Below, piece after piece: positions 11,655 through 22,431 of a DNA stretch of 64,000 nucleotides (its first letter is position 1; every line of letters starts with the position of its first letter). The notes beneath the pieces are model-generated. The model saw nothing but the letters and a program-made list of their open reading frames with translations, did no database searches and was not told the origin of the DNA. A program made the translations under genes and the position numbers. This DNA comes from Hypoxylon rubiginosum (taxonomy: Eukaryota; Ascomycota; Sordariomycetes; Xylariales; Hypoxylaceae). Where the stretch lies: contig CADCXA010000016.1 of assembly GCA_902806565.1 (NCBI GenBank), forward strand, positions 248,001 to 312,000, read 5' to 3'.

Positions 11655-12041
11655 CGGAAGGGAGAGAGAGGCCATTGTAGAAAGAAGTTAAAGAGAGTGG
11701 CTAGCTAGAGCTGGAAGGTTCAGGATATATCACATATAGGATAGGTGCTAGAGATCGCCCTACGTTCCGAAATACCCCAGATTTGCAGTATATTGTTTCT
11801 ATACTATACATATATTTGTACAGCTCTCATTTCTCCTTGTCTATCCGTCAGTAGTGAGGTGGTTAATCTCTTGACTAGTTTCTCGTAGTATATTTACCCC
11901 GTACACCCCGTTTATAAGCCATCCTAGGGGCATGCAATTGTTTGTTGTATAGCGAGTCTACGCACCCTCGAATGTTCCGTAAGCCTCTATGTTGTTAACT
12001 TCGTTCGTATCGACCTGACACCGTTTCTTCCATCCACCCCT
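11655..12041. other. intergenic, convergent 3' ends
   Basis: 387 bp between the stops of the CoA ligase (plus) and ATP11 (minus). AT-rich with TATA-like and TTTGTA stretches near 11790-11820, consistent with polyadenylation. No gene. Confidence 0.5.
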
Positions 12042-13034
12042 TCACCCCAACTTCTCACTCTCCTCCAGCAGCCTCTCAACGCTAAACCCGCCATCCCCGC
12101 GCCCAAACTCCTCCAGCAACCTCCTCTTCCCACCGCCCCCGCCCTTCCCCTCCTCGCCGTAGAACCGCTGCATAAGCATAACAAGCCACCGCGCGTCCTC
12201 CACGCTCGCCCCCCTCCCCTCCACCACGCTCCCCGCCATCAGCACGACCCCGGGACTCTCCGCCAGCCCCCCGTCCCAGTAGTGCGTCACGCTCGTGTGC
12301 GGCTGCGCCCACTCCCCGCGCGCCTTGTACTCGGCCAGCTGCGTCAGCAGCACCGTCGCCGTCCGCGTCTCCCTATCAAACACCCACTGCAGGTAGTGGA
12401 TCTCGGCGCCCACCCCCTCGCCCCGCGGCACGGGGAGCACGAACGACGGGTGCCGCCGCGCCGTATCCTCGAGGGATAGGTAGGTCGTCGCGGGGATCAC
12501 CGCGCACAGCGAGTTCGGCGAGGAGGCGTGACGTAGACGCCAGATTGTCGCGAGCTCCTTCTCGGGGAGCGCGCGCGCCTTTGGTAGGTCGAGGATCTCG
12601 GAGAGCGGCTTGAGGGCCGTGCTGGTCTTGCCGGGTTGGGGTTGGGGCGGTGGCGGTGGCGGCTGCGTGAGGCCGTCCGGGCTCGTCGCCGTCGTTTGCG
12701 TGTGGGCGGGCGTCGGCGTCGACGTCGGGGCGTCTTCGTCGGCGAGCAGGGCGTCGAGGCCGGGCACGGAGACGACGTCCTTCTTCTTGAAGTCCTGGAT
12801 CTTGTCCTTGTAGGCCTCCTTCAGCTCGCCGATGTCCCGCAGGCCCTCCTGGCGCGCCTTGCGGTCGAGCTTGTCGCGGTACTTCTCGAGGACGCTGCGG
12901 CGCGAGGCCTGAGTCGTAACCAGGAACCGCACGTCGTGGACCTGGGCCCAGCGGCGCTGCTGGGCCGGCACCCTTAGCGGCTGCGACCGCCGCCCTAGCA
13001 GGTTACGCAGGGCCGGGATGCGCACCGTCGCCAT
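12042..13034 (-). CDS. ATP11: mitochondrial F1-ATPase assembly chaperone ATP11
   Basis: Chaperone that binds free F1 beta subunits in the mitochondrial matrix before alpha3beta3 assembly. Single exon, 330 aa, close to the yeast and human (ATPAF1) size. The N-terminus (RIPALRNLLGRRSQPLR) is a typical Arg-rich, acid-free presequence. It is followed by a basic helical segment (LEKYRDKLDRKARQEGL), a Pro/Gln/Thr-rich spacer near 105-145, and the conserved core beginning LSEILDLPK. The core contains KELATIWRLRHA, the SLCAVIP strand, PSFVLPVPR and FLQWVF-like IHYLQWVFD. The C-terminal Gly/Lys run is low complexity. Upstream and on the same strand is cytochrome c peroxidase, also mitochondrial. Confidence 0.92.
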   Translation of the reverse strand: MATVRIPALRNLLGRRSQPLRVPAQQRRWAQVHDVRFLVTTQASRRSVLEKYRDKLDRKARQEGLRDIGELKEAYKDKIQDFKKKDVVSVPGLDALLADEDAPTSTPTPAHTQTTATSPDGLTQPPPPPPQPQPGKTSTALKPLSEILDLPKARALPEKELATIWRLRHASSPNSLCAVIPATTYLSLEDTARRHPSFVLPVPRGEGVGAEIHYLQWVFDRETRTATVLLTQLAEYKARGEWAQPHTSVTHYWDGGLAESPGVVLMAGSVVEGRGASVEDARWLVMLMQRFYGEEGKGGGGGKRRLLEEFGRGDGGFSVERLLEESEKLG

Positions 13035-13752
13035 TGGGGGGAAATATTAGAGGAGCAAAATAATCCTATATAAGTGACGGTATGCCGACTCGGCCTTCTT
13101 CGACCTAAGAAAGAACGTGAGAGGTTTAAGGGGGATGGTTGGACGAGTGATATAACGGATCTCTCCAACTTTTGAAAGCTCAAAGCTTTTCAGATAAGCA
13201 GATTGGATAAACCAATCTATAAAAAACGCGGGGCACTAAAGTGGCAAGCATCGACCCCATACGAACAACATGGTAGTGGAGAAAAAGGGGTCTCGTTACG
13301 AGCGTTTGTATCCTATCAAAGACGCCGTAATTCCAACCAAGTCCCAAGTCGATGTAAATAATATCTCGACTATATCTTGATTTTGCCTTTCGAGGCCTCT
13401 TGTTTATCATATACTTAAGATTTTCGTCATAGTACGTTAGGTATGTAAGAGCGGAAACAAACGTCTCTAGTTGATTTACATAGCTCTAGGTCTCGCTTCT
13501 ATAACTCGACAACTATCTAGATGACAGACAGAAGACAGTCCAGTCTACATAACCAATACTCGTTGAGGTATAACGCTTCTTTCTAAACCCCTCCGTTCTC
13601 CCCTCTTCCTCCACGTTGAGTATCTCTCTAGGTCTAGGTCTAGGTTTGGACCTTGCTTTCCGGATCTAGCTTTATCTTCCTCTAATCTTTCTTTCATCTA
13701 TATTGTATGTGGTATCATCTCTTCGCGAATCACCCCTCTACGTCTATTAAAT
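13035..13752. other. intergenic, ATP11 promoter and CCP1 3' region
   Basis: 718 bp. Pyrimidine-rich tracts at 13600-13680 lie just 3' of CCP1. A frame at 13180-13410 has no recognisable domain. No gene. Confidence 0.4.
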
Positions 13753-14921
13753 CTAAGCATTGGTGGGGGTGAAGACGATCTTCTCGGTGTCCTGCTTGAA
13801 AGGCACGCCGAGCTCGAACAGCTTGGTAACGACAGCGGCGAAGTCCTTGAAGAAGAGGTCGTTGTCCTTGGCATACTTCTCGACCCAGGGCTTCATGGCC
13901 TTGTCCTGGATGAGAGCGTAATCCGCCGGCAACATCATGAGCGACTTGGTCTTGACGTCCTCGTACTGCTTGGGGCCGTCCCACTTGCGCAACTGCCACT
14001 TCTCATTCACGAGCAGGCTGAAATAGTCGTTGGTCAGAACAGTGGGCGAAAAGGTCCACGGTCCATCGAAGCCACTTCGGTCCGTGTGGCAACGGCCAAG
14101 CGCGTGGGCACCAGCCAGGGCGACGATTTCCTGGTCGTTGAAGCCCATGCGGTAGAAGATGTCACGCAGATGGTTCGAGGCCTTGGCACCATCGGGGAGA
14201 CGTCCGTCAGGGGTGCAGGCGGCAGCATCTCGATCCTGACGACCAGGTCGGAACGGGATGATAGGACCTTGCATCTCTTGGACAGCAGCAACACCACCAA
14301 TGATCCAGAGATCCGAGTAAGTGATCCAGGGGAACTTGGCTATGGAATAGTTAGTCTCATCTCCGTCGCTTCTTTCGATTCCAATGGCTAAACATCATTG
14401 CCATGCGAATTGTTTTCGAGTAAGAACATACCTTTCACAGGCTCAAGGAAGTCCCGAGCGAGCTTCAAGCCAGCGTTCGCGCCGTGATCACCCTCGGGGG
14501 CGAATCGCATGGTAGCACCGTTGCTGCCACCGGTACCGGTCTCCTTGTCGTAGGTGCCGCTGGCGTGCCAGGCGAGACGGAGGAGGACGGGTCCGTAGCT
14601 GCCATCCTCGTACTCGTCGTGCTCCTCGAGAAGCTTGCCGATCTCGTTGTACACCTTCTGGTAGTCCTCCTTGGTGGGGGCGAACACCTTGGTGGAGACG
14701 GAGCCGCCTTGGCTGTAGAAGTAGTAGCCGGCAGCACCTGCGACGGCGGCACCCGCCAAGTAGACGAGAGTCGAGGAGCTGGAGGACTTAGGAGGCTCGG
14801 ACGAGTAGAATCGGCGGCCGTTCTGTCGGAAAGCTTGTCGCGAAGACGTCGCGAATGTGCTTCTAGCTGTGGTGCGCAGAGCCGCGCGGGCGAACTGACG
14901 AGACACAGTCGAAGCAGACAT
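13753..14921 (-). CDS. CCP1: mitochondrial cytochrome c peroxidase
   Basis: Haem peroxidase of the intermembrane space that reduces H2O2 using ferrocytochrome c. Two exons, 14921-14432 and 14339-13753, joined by a 92-nt intron (GTATGT donor, GACTAAC branch), give 358 aa. Residues 1-45 form an Arg/Ser-rich presequence and 53-69 an Ala/Gly-rich membrane segment, the bipartite signal cleaved in yeast Ccp1. The active site is intact: distal Arg115, Trp118 and His119 in RLAWHAS; proximal His242 in [11 protein letters not shown]; the Trp that forms the compound I radical in FDGPW (Trp258); and the Asp partner in LPADYAL. This Trp separates cytochrome c peroxidase from plain ascorbate-type enzymes, though class I members overlap. 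Confidence 0.95.
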
Positions 14922-16521
14922 CTACGATATAAAGATAAGCGACTAGAAAAAAAACGCTATAGTCGAATATCTAGGGAGGATATTGTGTAGAAATTTAGCT
15001 TATCTTACCTTGACTTTCCTAGTGCGCAGCAGAGGAAGAGGAAGAGACGTTCAACGAAAGACGAAATAGCCAACACGGCAAAATTTATTTGATGTAGGGA
15101 AAAAAACGAAGGGAAAAGTAATACCAAGACCGAGGGTTCTGGAATTACAGAAAAAGAAATCCGAGGACGGGCTCTCCGTTCCCTGACCAGGACCCGATAT
15201 GTTTAGTAAGGAATAATCTCGGGATTCTCATTGGTAGGGGACCCCTATTATTTTTCCGTCAGCTTCTCTGAGTGGACGACGTTGGACGACGTGGGCCCAT
15301 AAGGCCACCCGAACGGGTACTTGTACAATACATGTAATACCACGGTACCGCTGGTTGCTCCCTTAGGGGGTAGGCTCGCTTCGCTTCTACCCTACGGAGT
15401 AATGTCGATGGCAACATCTGATGCCATCGGAAGAGGTGCTTGCATACAATCTAGATTGTGCGCCCTTCCCTCTCTAAAGGCAGAATACATGTACCATGCA
15501 TCCACGTGTCTTCCGAATTTCAATTGGCCTGGACATTAAACGGACCAGGACCCTACATCTCACATCTGACGGCTATCTCCCACCGACTCTTCATACATGT
15601 ACCGCATCAAGTATTGCATCAAGTATATGTAGTACATGTACTTAATCAGCACAGTCGAAACAGTTATCCCGCTGACTTATCCATGTATGTACCTACATCC
15701 ATGGATTATTTGTCAGGGAACGTCAAGCCTTAAGCTGGGGGTACCCTCCCGAAGTCATCCCACGCTACATACCTAGGTACATTTAGGGGATAGACGGACA
15801 CGGACTACGCGTACAGGTACCCGCACGGGGGCGCACTTCCAAGGCTACCTACCTGGTAGTGTCGTGCCTCGAGCAACACAGAAAATCTGCAAGAACCGCG
15901 TCCAGTTGCCCGAGCCAGAATATCTTATCTCCGATAACCGGCCAATGGCTTCGGCAGAGCTATCTCGACCTGCATCGCCCCCCCTTTAAACTACGGGTTG
16001 TGCCGAATGGCAAAATGAAACTGACTCAATCACTGACTCAATCAAGTCAGCAGAAATCAGAAGACCTTGAAAAGAATTAGATTTATAATAAATTAATAAA
16101 AAAAAATAATAAAAAAAAAAGACAGTCAGCATAATCCACTTGGCGAAATAGACGTTTATGGACTTGTAGATTGAATTGATTTCGTCTTCAATCGATCGTA
16201 AAGCACGCGTACTAAACTATCGTCTTGCACCTTTGGTCGTTTTCAAGGAACAGCCGAGTCCCCTAAAGTCTCTCCAGCTGACATGCCCCAGCCTTTATAC
16301 ACATGAATCAAATCCATCCACGCCCAACCATGCCCAATCACCAGCGGCCTCGCACGTTCCTATTATATGGCCTCAGCAGCCTGGGTAAGCCTGCCGGCCA
16401 GAAATAAATATATGATACAGGACCATGACTACACCCCTCGAGCAATATGCTCTTCAGGGTGAGCATCTTCCGATTCTTCGCGCCGTGGAGCTGGTTTTCC
16501 ATTATCCTAAGTAGGTGGTGT
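14922..16521. other. intergenic
   Basis: 1.6 kb between minus-strand CCP1 and PRP39. It contains the palindromic decamer TACCTAGGTA at 15770-15779, repeated ACATGTA words near 15595-15690, and an AT-only stretch at 16080-16120. No gene supported. Confidence 0.4.
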
Positions 16522-18867
16522 CTACTGGAAGGGCGCAGTACCTTGCGCATTGGAATCCGCTTCCATGTAATACTCGTAATAGGCAGGGTATCCACACTCT
16601 GCCTTTGCTCGGGTTGCGTCGTCCAAAGGAGTCTTTGCCACCCCATTCTCCTTAGTCGTGGGTCTGTCAAGTACTGCCAATGAAGGGGGACTACACATGC
16701 CGTTAGTAAGATGCGTTAAACGTGTTACAAGACGAAGCACATACCCATAAACCTCACGATCGATGGCGAGAAATTGCTTCATAGCTTCCGCGCCACCCCT
16801 TTCTTGAAGGTAGGTAAGATATTCCAAGAACAGTTCCTTCTTGGCTGCAGACGAAATCCGACTCTTCGCCAGTAGCTCCTCGAATATGTGCTCTATCCGC
16901 TTGCCATGTTGCGGTTCGAGCTCCGCGTTTGTGGGCTGTTCCAGTTCGAATTGGAGCCACTTCTCCCAGAAGTGACGGCTGTCTGCGTACCACTGGACAT
17001 TCTTGAGGAACACGGTTCTCGCTTCGTCAACCGACCCCTTGATCTTCCACAACAAGAAAGCCCATCGAGTAACGAGGACAGCTTTCGTGAAGATGTTGAC
17101 GTGCGTTGTATTGATTTGTGTACTATACACCTCGATAGCGGCGTCAAGACCATTCTGTCGTCTCTCAAGGTTCGCCCAAGACACGATAACCTCTACAGAA
17201 TCAGGCAGCTGCATCAATATAGCCTCGTGGATGGCTCGGGCCACTTCAACGCGGCCGCAGGATTCCTCGAAGTAGGCAAACTGTAGTCGGATGCCAGGAC
17301 GGCTGATAGGCACGAAGAGGGTGGCCGCTCTCATGTAGATATGGCGCACTTCTTCCTCTTTACCGGGTTGCGCCGACATCCATCTGGCATACCGGAGCCA
17401 GAATTCGTCGTACAAAGCACAGGTGACAACGCAGCGCTCGTACAGGAAGGTCGTTCTTGCGAAATCCTGCTCGCTCTCTTCAAAATCGAGGTACTTTCGC
17501 CAATTAGCCAGCTGCGGGTTCTCCAGCTCCGTGACGTGGAAGTATGGCCGTTTGATCTCGGATTCATACGTCCACCTCTTGGTCGTTTCATCTTGCGTCT
17601 TTTGGAAAGTTTCGTAGAATAGAGTGTCTATCTTAGCACGGATATCTCGTTCCACTTCGAGCTCGGTTCGAGCCGCCATGCCGTACGCGGCGCCCTCGGC
17701 CTCCACCTCGGCTCGGACATGTGCAAGCGTATCGGCGGGCACGAGTTCCTTGATGGGGCGGCTGTGGGCAAGCTGGCGGAGCCGTTCGAAGTAACGAGCA
17801 TACTGGTGCATCGGAATATGAATGACCCGCTGCAAAATGGCGAAGATCTTATCCTGCGCTTCTTGCCGCTCTTCGTACTCGATGTACTTGTCCCAGAAGG
17901 GGTGGGCAAGAAAGTCGAGACCAACACAAGTCGCGGCTCGCTCAAAGAGCCTGGAGGGAAAGGTTAGCAAATACGGGTACCACATGGGGGGGGGGATGCA
18001 GGGAGTGAGGGTGGACAGGAGGGCAAATACAAGAGAGGAGGGATTGTGTATGCAACTGTTCCAATTCCAAATCAGTCCGACGCGAGCGCGGGGTTAAGAG
18101 TACGACGAGGATGATCAAGGTCAAACAATGCCTCTGTAGGAAACCATGGCCTGGCAGAATGTGTGAGAAATCATCCAGCACGTCATGGATTCTGTTGGCA
18201 TCTCTCACCGTCGACGACCGAGGTGTCGTGTATTAAGTTTTCCGATGATGTTGGGGACCGGTATGCATTCTTGCTCTGTCGGTGGTAAATGTTATGGGGT
18301 AGGAAACATCCGGCTTTACTTACTCTCTGACCAAATGGGGGGTGTGGGTGGTCTCCATCTTGAAGGAACAGTAGGAAGCCCATAGGTCTACGCAGTTTGT
18401 TATGCTTGCGCAGCCGCGCTCATAGATCTAATATGTGTTAGTCTGGAGGAGTGACCGAGCGCGAGGACAAGGGATATACCATACCATCTCAGCGGATTCA
18501 GGGCCCGAAATGTTGAATTCAAGATCGGCATACTTCTTCCAGTAGCCGAAGAGGAGAGGGAACTTGAGGAGGAACCGATCGTAGACATCGCGAAGTGTGG
18601 CGAGAGCCTGGGGACTAGAATTTCGATTGAGGCCGCCTTCTTGACCCTCACAGGCGCGAATGAGCTTCTCCCACGACTCAAAGTTATCGGTGTCGGCTTC
18701 CTATAGAGAGTGTTAGGACATGTCAAGAAGCGAGAAGCAAGAAGTAAGAAGCGCAAAGCAAGTAGTCGCAGAAATTCCAAGTCGCGGTTACGTACCACCT
18801 CAAGAGTCAACTTCTTGATCTCGGTGTTTTCCTCGTCGGAGGCCGCGAACTGATTAAAGTCTGCCAT
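16522..18867 (-). CDS. PRP39: U1 snRNP pre-mRNA splicing factor PRP39
   Basis: HAT-repeat scaffold of the U1 snRNP that helps commit the 5' splice site. My model has five exons, 18867-18796, 18700-18485, 18427-18324, 17950-16745 and 16690-16522, giving 588 aa. The ATG at 18867 starts MADFNQF. HAT-type repeats with paired aromatic residues run through the protein: FESWEKLIRAC, FPLLFGYWKKYADLE, CVDLWASYCSFK, HPFWDKYIEYEER, NWRKYLDFEE, YDEFWLRYARWM and SRHFWEKWLQFE. These, and the N-terminal order, match Prp39 rather than Clf1/crooked neck. Two introns are unusual: one of 373 nt (17951-18323), long for this window, and one of 54 nt (16691-16744) that is in frame and stop-free. The first M-like codon upstream (18870) is GTG, so it was not chosen. 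Confidence 0.9.
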
Positions 18868-19946
18868 CACTACGGCGCCGTTGCGGCGGCTTATTTAGTA
18901 GTAATATAGCCGTCAAAGGAGACACAATAATTATGCTGGCGCGAGGCTGCAGATAAAAGGACGTCCGCTAAATCGAGGTGGTACAGATTTTTTTTCGCAG
19001 GACGGGTGGGTATTAATTAGTGCTTATAATCTGTATTCGGTAGATGAGAGGTGAATGGAATCGATATTCGTCCGTTTGGAACGGTAGCGGCGACGATGCG
19101 ATGAATTTATTGTCCTCTCTCGAAGTCGGCAGACAATGATGCAGAGAGAAAAATTGGTTGGTAGAAAAAGGGAAGGCACATGCAACTCCAAACCAAATGA
19201 GGCTGGGAACTAGGGAGTAGCTAGAGCAAAGGAGCAAAGGAGGATCGCCTATGTGCATACAGTACATATAGTACTTACATATCTTGCATATGGTCCGTGC
19301 GTCTCTGCCTTAGGTTACCGCAACTAGCTTAGCTGTTTTCCTATTCTCTACATGTACATCTAAGACATCAGTGAACAAGTGAATGCCTCTTACACGCGCA
19401 GCCACGCGTACCTTTCCACCTCTACAATGCAAAGGTTTGACTTGGTTTGCTACTGTCAGGCTCGAAGCCGATTCACGAATGCACGTAGCAAAGAGGACGC
19501 GATAATGTCCTAAAACGCATTCGTCAACACCGTGTGGATATGGATACTCACTAAATACCCACTGAATAGTTCAAGTTTGCGCACTCACCGCCTTCCTGAA
19601 TTAGGTACACTGGGTACCTAGGATGAACAAGTTTAAAGCTGGACCAAGCGCTAGGATATAAATATTTTTTTCTCTACAAAATTCTCCATACTAAGCTCTT
19701 TCTTTTAGTATCATGACATTTTTGGACTACAATGAGAGGACAGTGGTGCATCTGCAGAACAACATTTCAACTTCTTTTATCCCAATTGCGAGTGCAAGGC
19801 GGTGAAAGAGAAAAGCCAAACCCGACTTCAGAAATGTTCAGAGATACTACCGTACCTAGGTATATTCCTTTGTTTCTCTAAGCTTCAGAGTGGCCAGGTA
19901 GGTATAGGAATCTATTATTCCCATCCTACGTCATCTTCTACTTGAA

Positions 19947-19970
19947 CCCCCCCCCCCCCCCCCCCCCCCC
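19947..19970. repeat. homopolymer of 24 C
   Basis: An uninterrupted C run, followed after two T by six more C. The exact length is prone to assembly error. G4-capable on the minus strand. Confidence 0.85.
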
Positions 19971-20343
19971 TTCCCCCCTAGCAGCAACGAACAGGTCGGT
20001 GATGATACTCTAAAAATCAAATAATGATAGGAAGAGGGATATCCAAAATTGGAAATGATCTTAAATATCAAATCTGAGGCCTTGTTCAGTTGCAAAAGTT
20101 TCGCTTAGCACTCTTCCTCCCCTTTTCTTTTTTCCTTTCTCAAATTCATTTATCCTAAGTGAAGTCTGACATTTCTCTATGGATCAGTCTCAGCTAGATA
20201 GCTCAATGTCAGAATTCAACTAATCTCTCTACATTCCATATCGCCACGTAATTCGGGTATGTAAGATTCCTAAGCCAAATTATGAGAGTAGTAGTCTTCA
20301 TACGGTACATAGCACCTGTTATATATAGGAAACCAGTCTTGGA

Positions 20344-20381
20344 ATATCCTCGAGGATATCAAAAAAAAAATTTTTTGATAT
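20344..20381. repeat. two overlapping perfect palindromes
   Basis: ATATCCTCGAGGATAT at 20344-20359 is a perfect 16-bp palindrome. Its right half is also the left arm of an A/T inverted repeat: an 11-nt arm at 20356-20366 and the matching arm at 20371-20381, with four A between. The two hairpins are mutually exclusive. Confidence 0.7.
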
Positions 20382-20792
20382 ACCAAGCATATCGCTAGTG
20401 AATTAAGTACTATAGTTTGTAATAATGTAATAATACACAACATGAGGACAGACATTGAAGAGCTGAATTCCCCGTCTCATGTCAATACGCCTCCAAACGA
20501 TATAAACTCGCTAACGCCAAAATGGGTATCACCTATCACCAAACCAATAGAATGCTCCCCCTATCCCATATTCCACGCCGGGCCATACTGCTGTCAACAA
20601 TTTTCCATCGCTAGTCCTGATTTGCCCTACGTCTATGACAAGAAGCCGTCGCTTCAAAAAGCCTCCATCCAAGCCGCCTCTGGCGGAGGGCCTACGTGTA
20701 ACTAGCGCTCGGCTGATACGAGATGTCAATTAGCTAGCATTCATGATCATGACTGTAACCCGAACACACTATATAATATGATGTGACGGTAG

Positions 20793-21665
20793 TCAAGGGA
20801 TGGAAATGTCCTTACCACCTTGCTTCAGGAGCCTCTGGGCTCTGCGGAGACGGGCAGCGGTGCCTTCGACGGCCAGCCTCGGCCGCCTATACTCGCCGTC
20901 GCTCAGCGACCACTCGATCCCGGCCGACCCCGGCTCTGAGCTGGCGTCGGAGCGGAACGCGCCGTACATCTCCGTAGCTCGGGGCCGATTCTTTCGATTT
21001 TCCTCTGGCGACGACGAGGACTTCTTCTTCCCTTTGAACAGTTTCGAAAGCGGCCGCTGGAGAGCGCGCCTCCCCGTAGATTTCTCGTCTTCCAAGGCGG
21101 CGTCGATCTTCTTCCTGAACTTCCCGACTGCTTCCATCTCGTTCGCGCGGCGCTTGAAGCGTCTGTACCACTTTACGACGGGATGCGACTTGTGTGGCAC
21201 CCGGTAGACACAATTTGTCTCGACCATGGGACTCGACCGTTTGCGAATGGATCCCTCGTCCTCGCGCCTCCCAAGCCGGGCGGATATCACGTTTAGGTCG
21301 ATGAGCGCACCGCAGTTAGAGCACGGGAATGGTTCGTCCCTCGGCTGTATGTTAACAACGATCGATCTGGTTTTGGCAGGATCGTCGAACGGATTGGAGG
21401 ACCGGGACGGACTCGATTCCGAACTGGAATCTCTCCATGGGTGGTAGCGCCCGGCTTGTGCAGCAGGTGGGAGATATGAAAAAGGTAGAGGCGACGAGGA
21501 CTCTGAAGGCTGAGCTTCAGGACAGTCGCTTGAGTCCACCGCAGTACTAGACGAAAGAGGCGTTGTTTTCATGCTAGGTCTGGAACACACGCAATACTTC
21601 TGAGATGAATTGACCTCATCTCTCCAAATGACGATCTTGTTCGCCGTTATAGCGCCCTTTCGCAT
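20793..21665 (-). CDS. uncharacterised basic, Ser-rich protein
   Basis: Not recognised. The frame of 290 codons from the ATG at 21665 has codon use like its neighbours. A second in-frame ATG lies 31 codons downstream, at the residues MKTTPLSSS, and may be the real start because the first segment looks unlike the rest. Visible features are a Ser/Pro-rich N-terminal third with NPF, one Cys pair (CSNCG, about residues 115-119), a Lys/Arg-rich helix (KWYRRFKRRANEME, about 167-180), a KKKSSSSPEENRKNR stretch and a basic C-terminal helix rich in Ala, Arg and Leu. The basic, disordered make-up would suit a nuclear or membrane-associated protein; that is inference. An extra exon upstream cannot be excluded. 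Confidence 0.6.
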   Translation of the reverse strand: MRKGAITANKIVIWRDEVNSSQKYCVCSRPSMKTTPLSSSTAVDSSDCPEAQPSESSSPLPFSYLPPAAQAGRYHPWRDSSSESSPSRSSNPFDDPAKTRSIVVNIQPRDEPFPCSNCGALIDLNVISARLGRREDEGSIRKRSSPMVETNCVYRVPHKSHPVVKWYRRFKRRANEMEAVGKFRKKIDAALEDEKSTGRRALQRPLSKLFKGKKKSSSSPEENRKNRPRATEMYGAFRSDASSEPGSAGIEWSLSDGEYRRPRLAVEGTAARLRRAQRLLKQGGKDISIP

Positions 21666-22431
21666 CTTGTCCTAGGGGCATCGCTTGCCCGGCCATAGAA
21701 AAATGAAATGGAGACCCAGAATACTTCGTATAAAGCTAGGTAAATAATACCGAGGCTTATCGTCACCTCGTAATTATGGCCATTGGAAAGCCGGAGGTCC
21801 GAGATGGGTAAGAAATATCAAGACGGCAACGATAGCATTATCCTCAAGTCGTTTTTGTTCAGCATGGATGTAGGATGATCCAACTCCTAGAATAACATGC
21901 AAAGTCTTGTGGTAATTCATATAATTTATTTAGATGGAGTTCGTTCCACTATCGACTCGAGCTTTCTTTCTTTACGTAAGCTAGCAATGCATAGCACGCT
22001 CAAGGAAACAGCTCATAGCTTTATCTTATCAAGATGTGACGTCAACTTAATCACCGGTGTATTGTAGCTGTAGCCCCAGATATGTACTTGTACTAGGTAT
22101 ATATGTACCTACCAGTTCGTATAACATAGGCGAATCTCACCTAATTCGGCAGTATGGTGAAGGGTATAATATGTCACAGTCCACAGTCCGTAGCTTTCGG
22201 TTATACTTGTTGTTTGAAAACTATATACTCGTAATCTTCTAATACCACGTCTATCCCCCTAGTGAATTTTCCTAAGTCCGTTTCCTAAGAAAATATCGTT
22301 TTCTGACTCGACGCTGTGACAAAAACGCTGTATATACCTATCTCCTGGTAACCAGTACGCAACCGAAACGCCATGCTTATTTGAGACCTGGCGCCCTTCT
22401 AAATGCAAGACTCTTAGACCAAGTGGCCCGC
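21666..22431. other. intergenic
   Basis: 766 bp between two minus-strand genes. AT-rich around 21880-22060, with no supported gene. A 61-codon frame at 22057-22242 is not convincing. Confidence 0.4.

Larger units (their letters stand above)
18868..20792. other. intergenic, low-complexity rich
   Basis: 1.9 kb with no supported gene. It contains the decamer TACCTAGGTA at 19853-19862, a run of 24 C at 19947-19970 and a strong palindrome pair at 20344-20381. A plus-strand frame of 87 codons at 20442-20705 has no recognisable character. Confidence 0.4.

Noticed and set aside
10467..11675. 402-codon minus-strand open frame
   Set aside because: It is antisense to the CoA-ligase exons. High third-position GC on the plus strand removes stops on the minus strand; the translation is Leu/Arg/Gly/Val low complexity with no domain.
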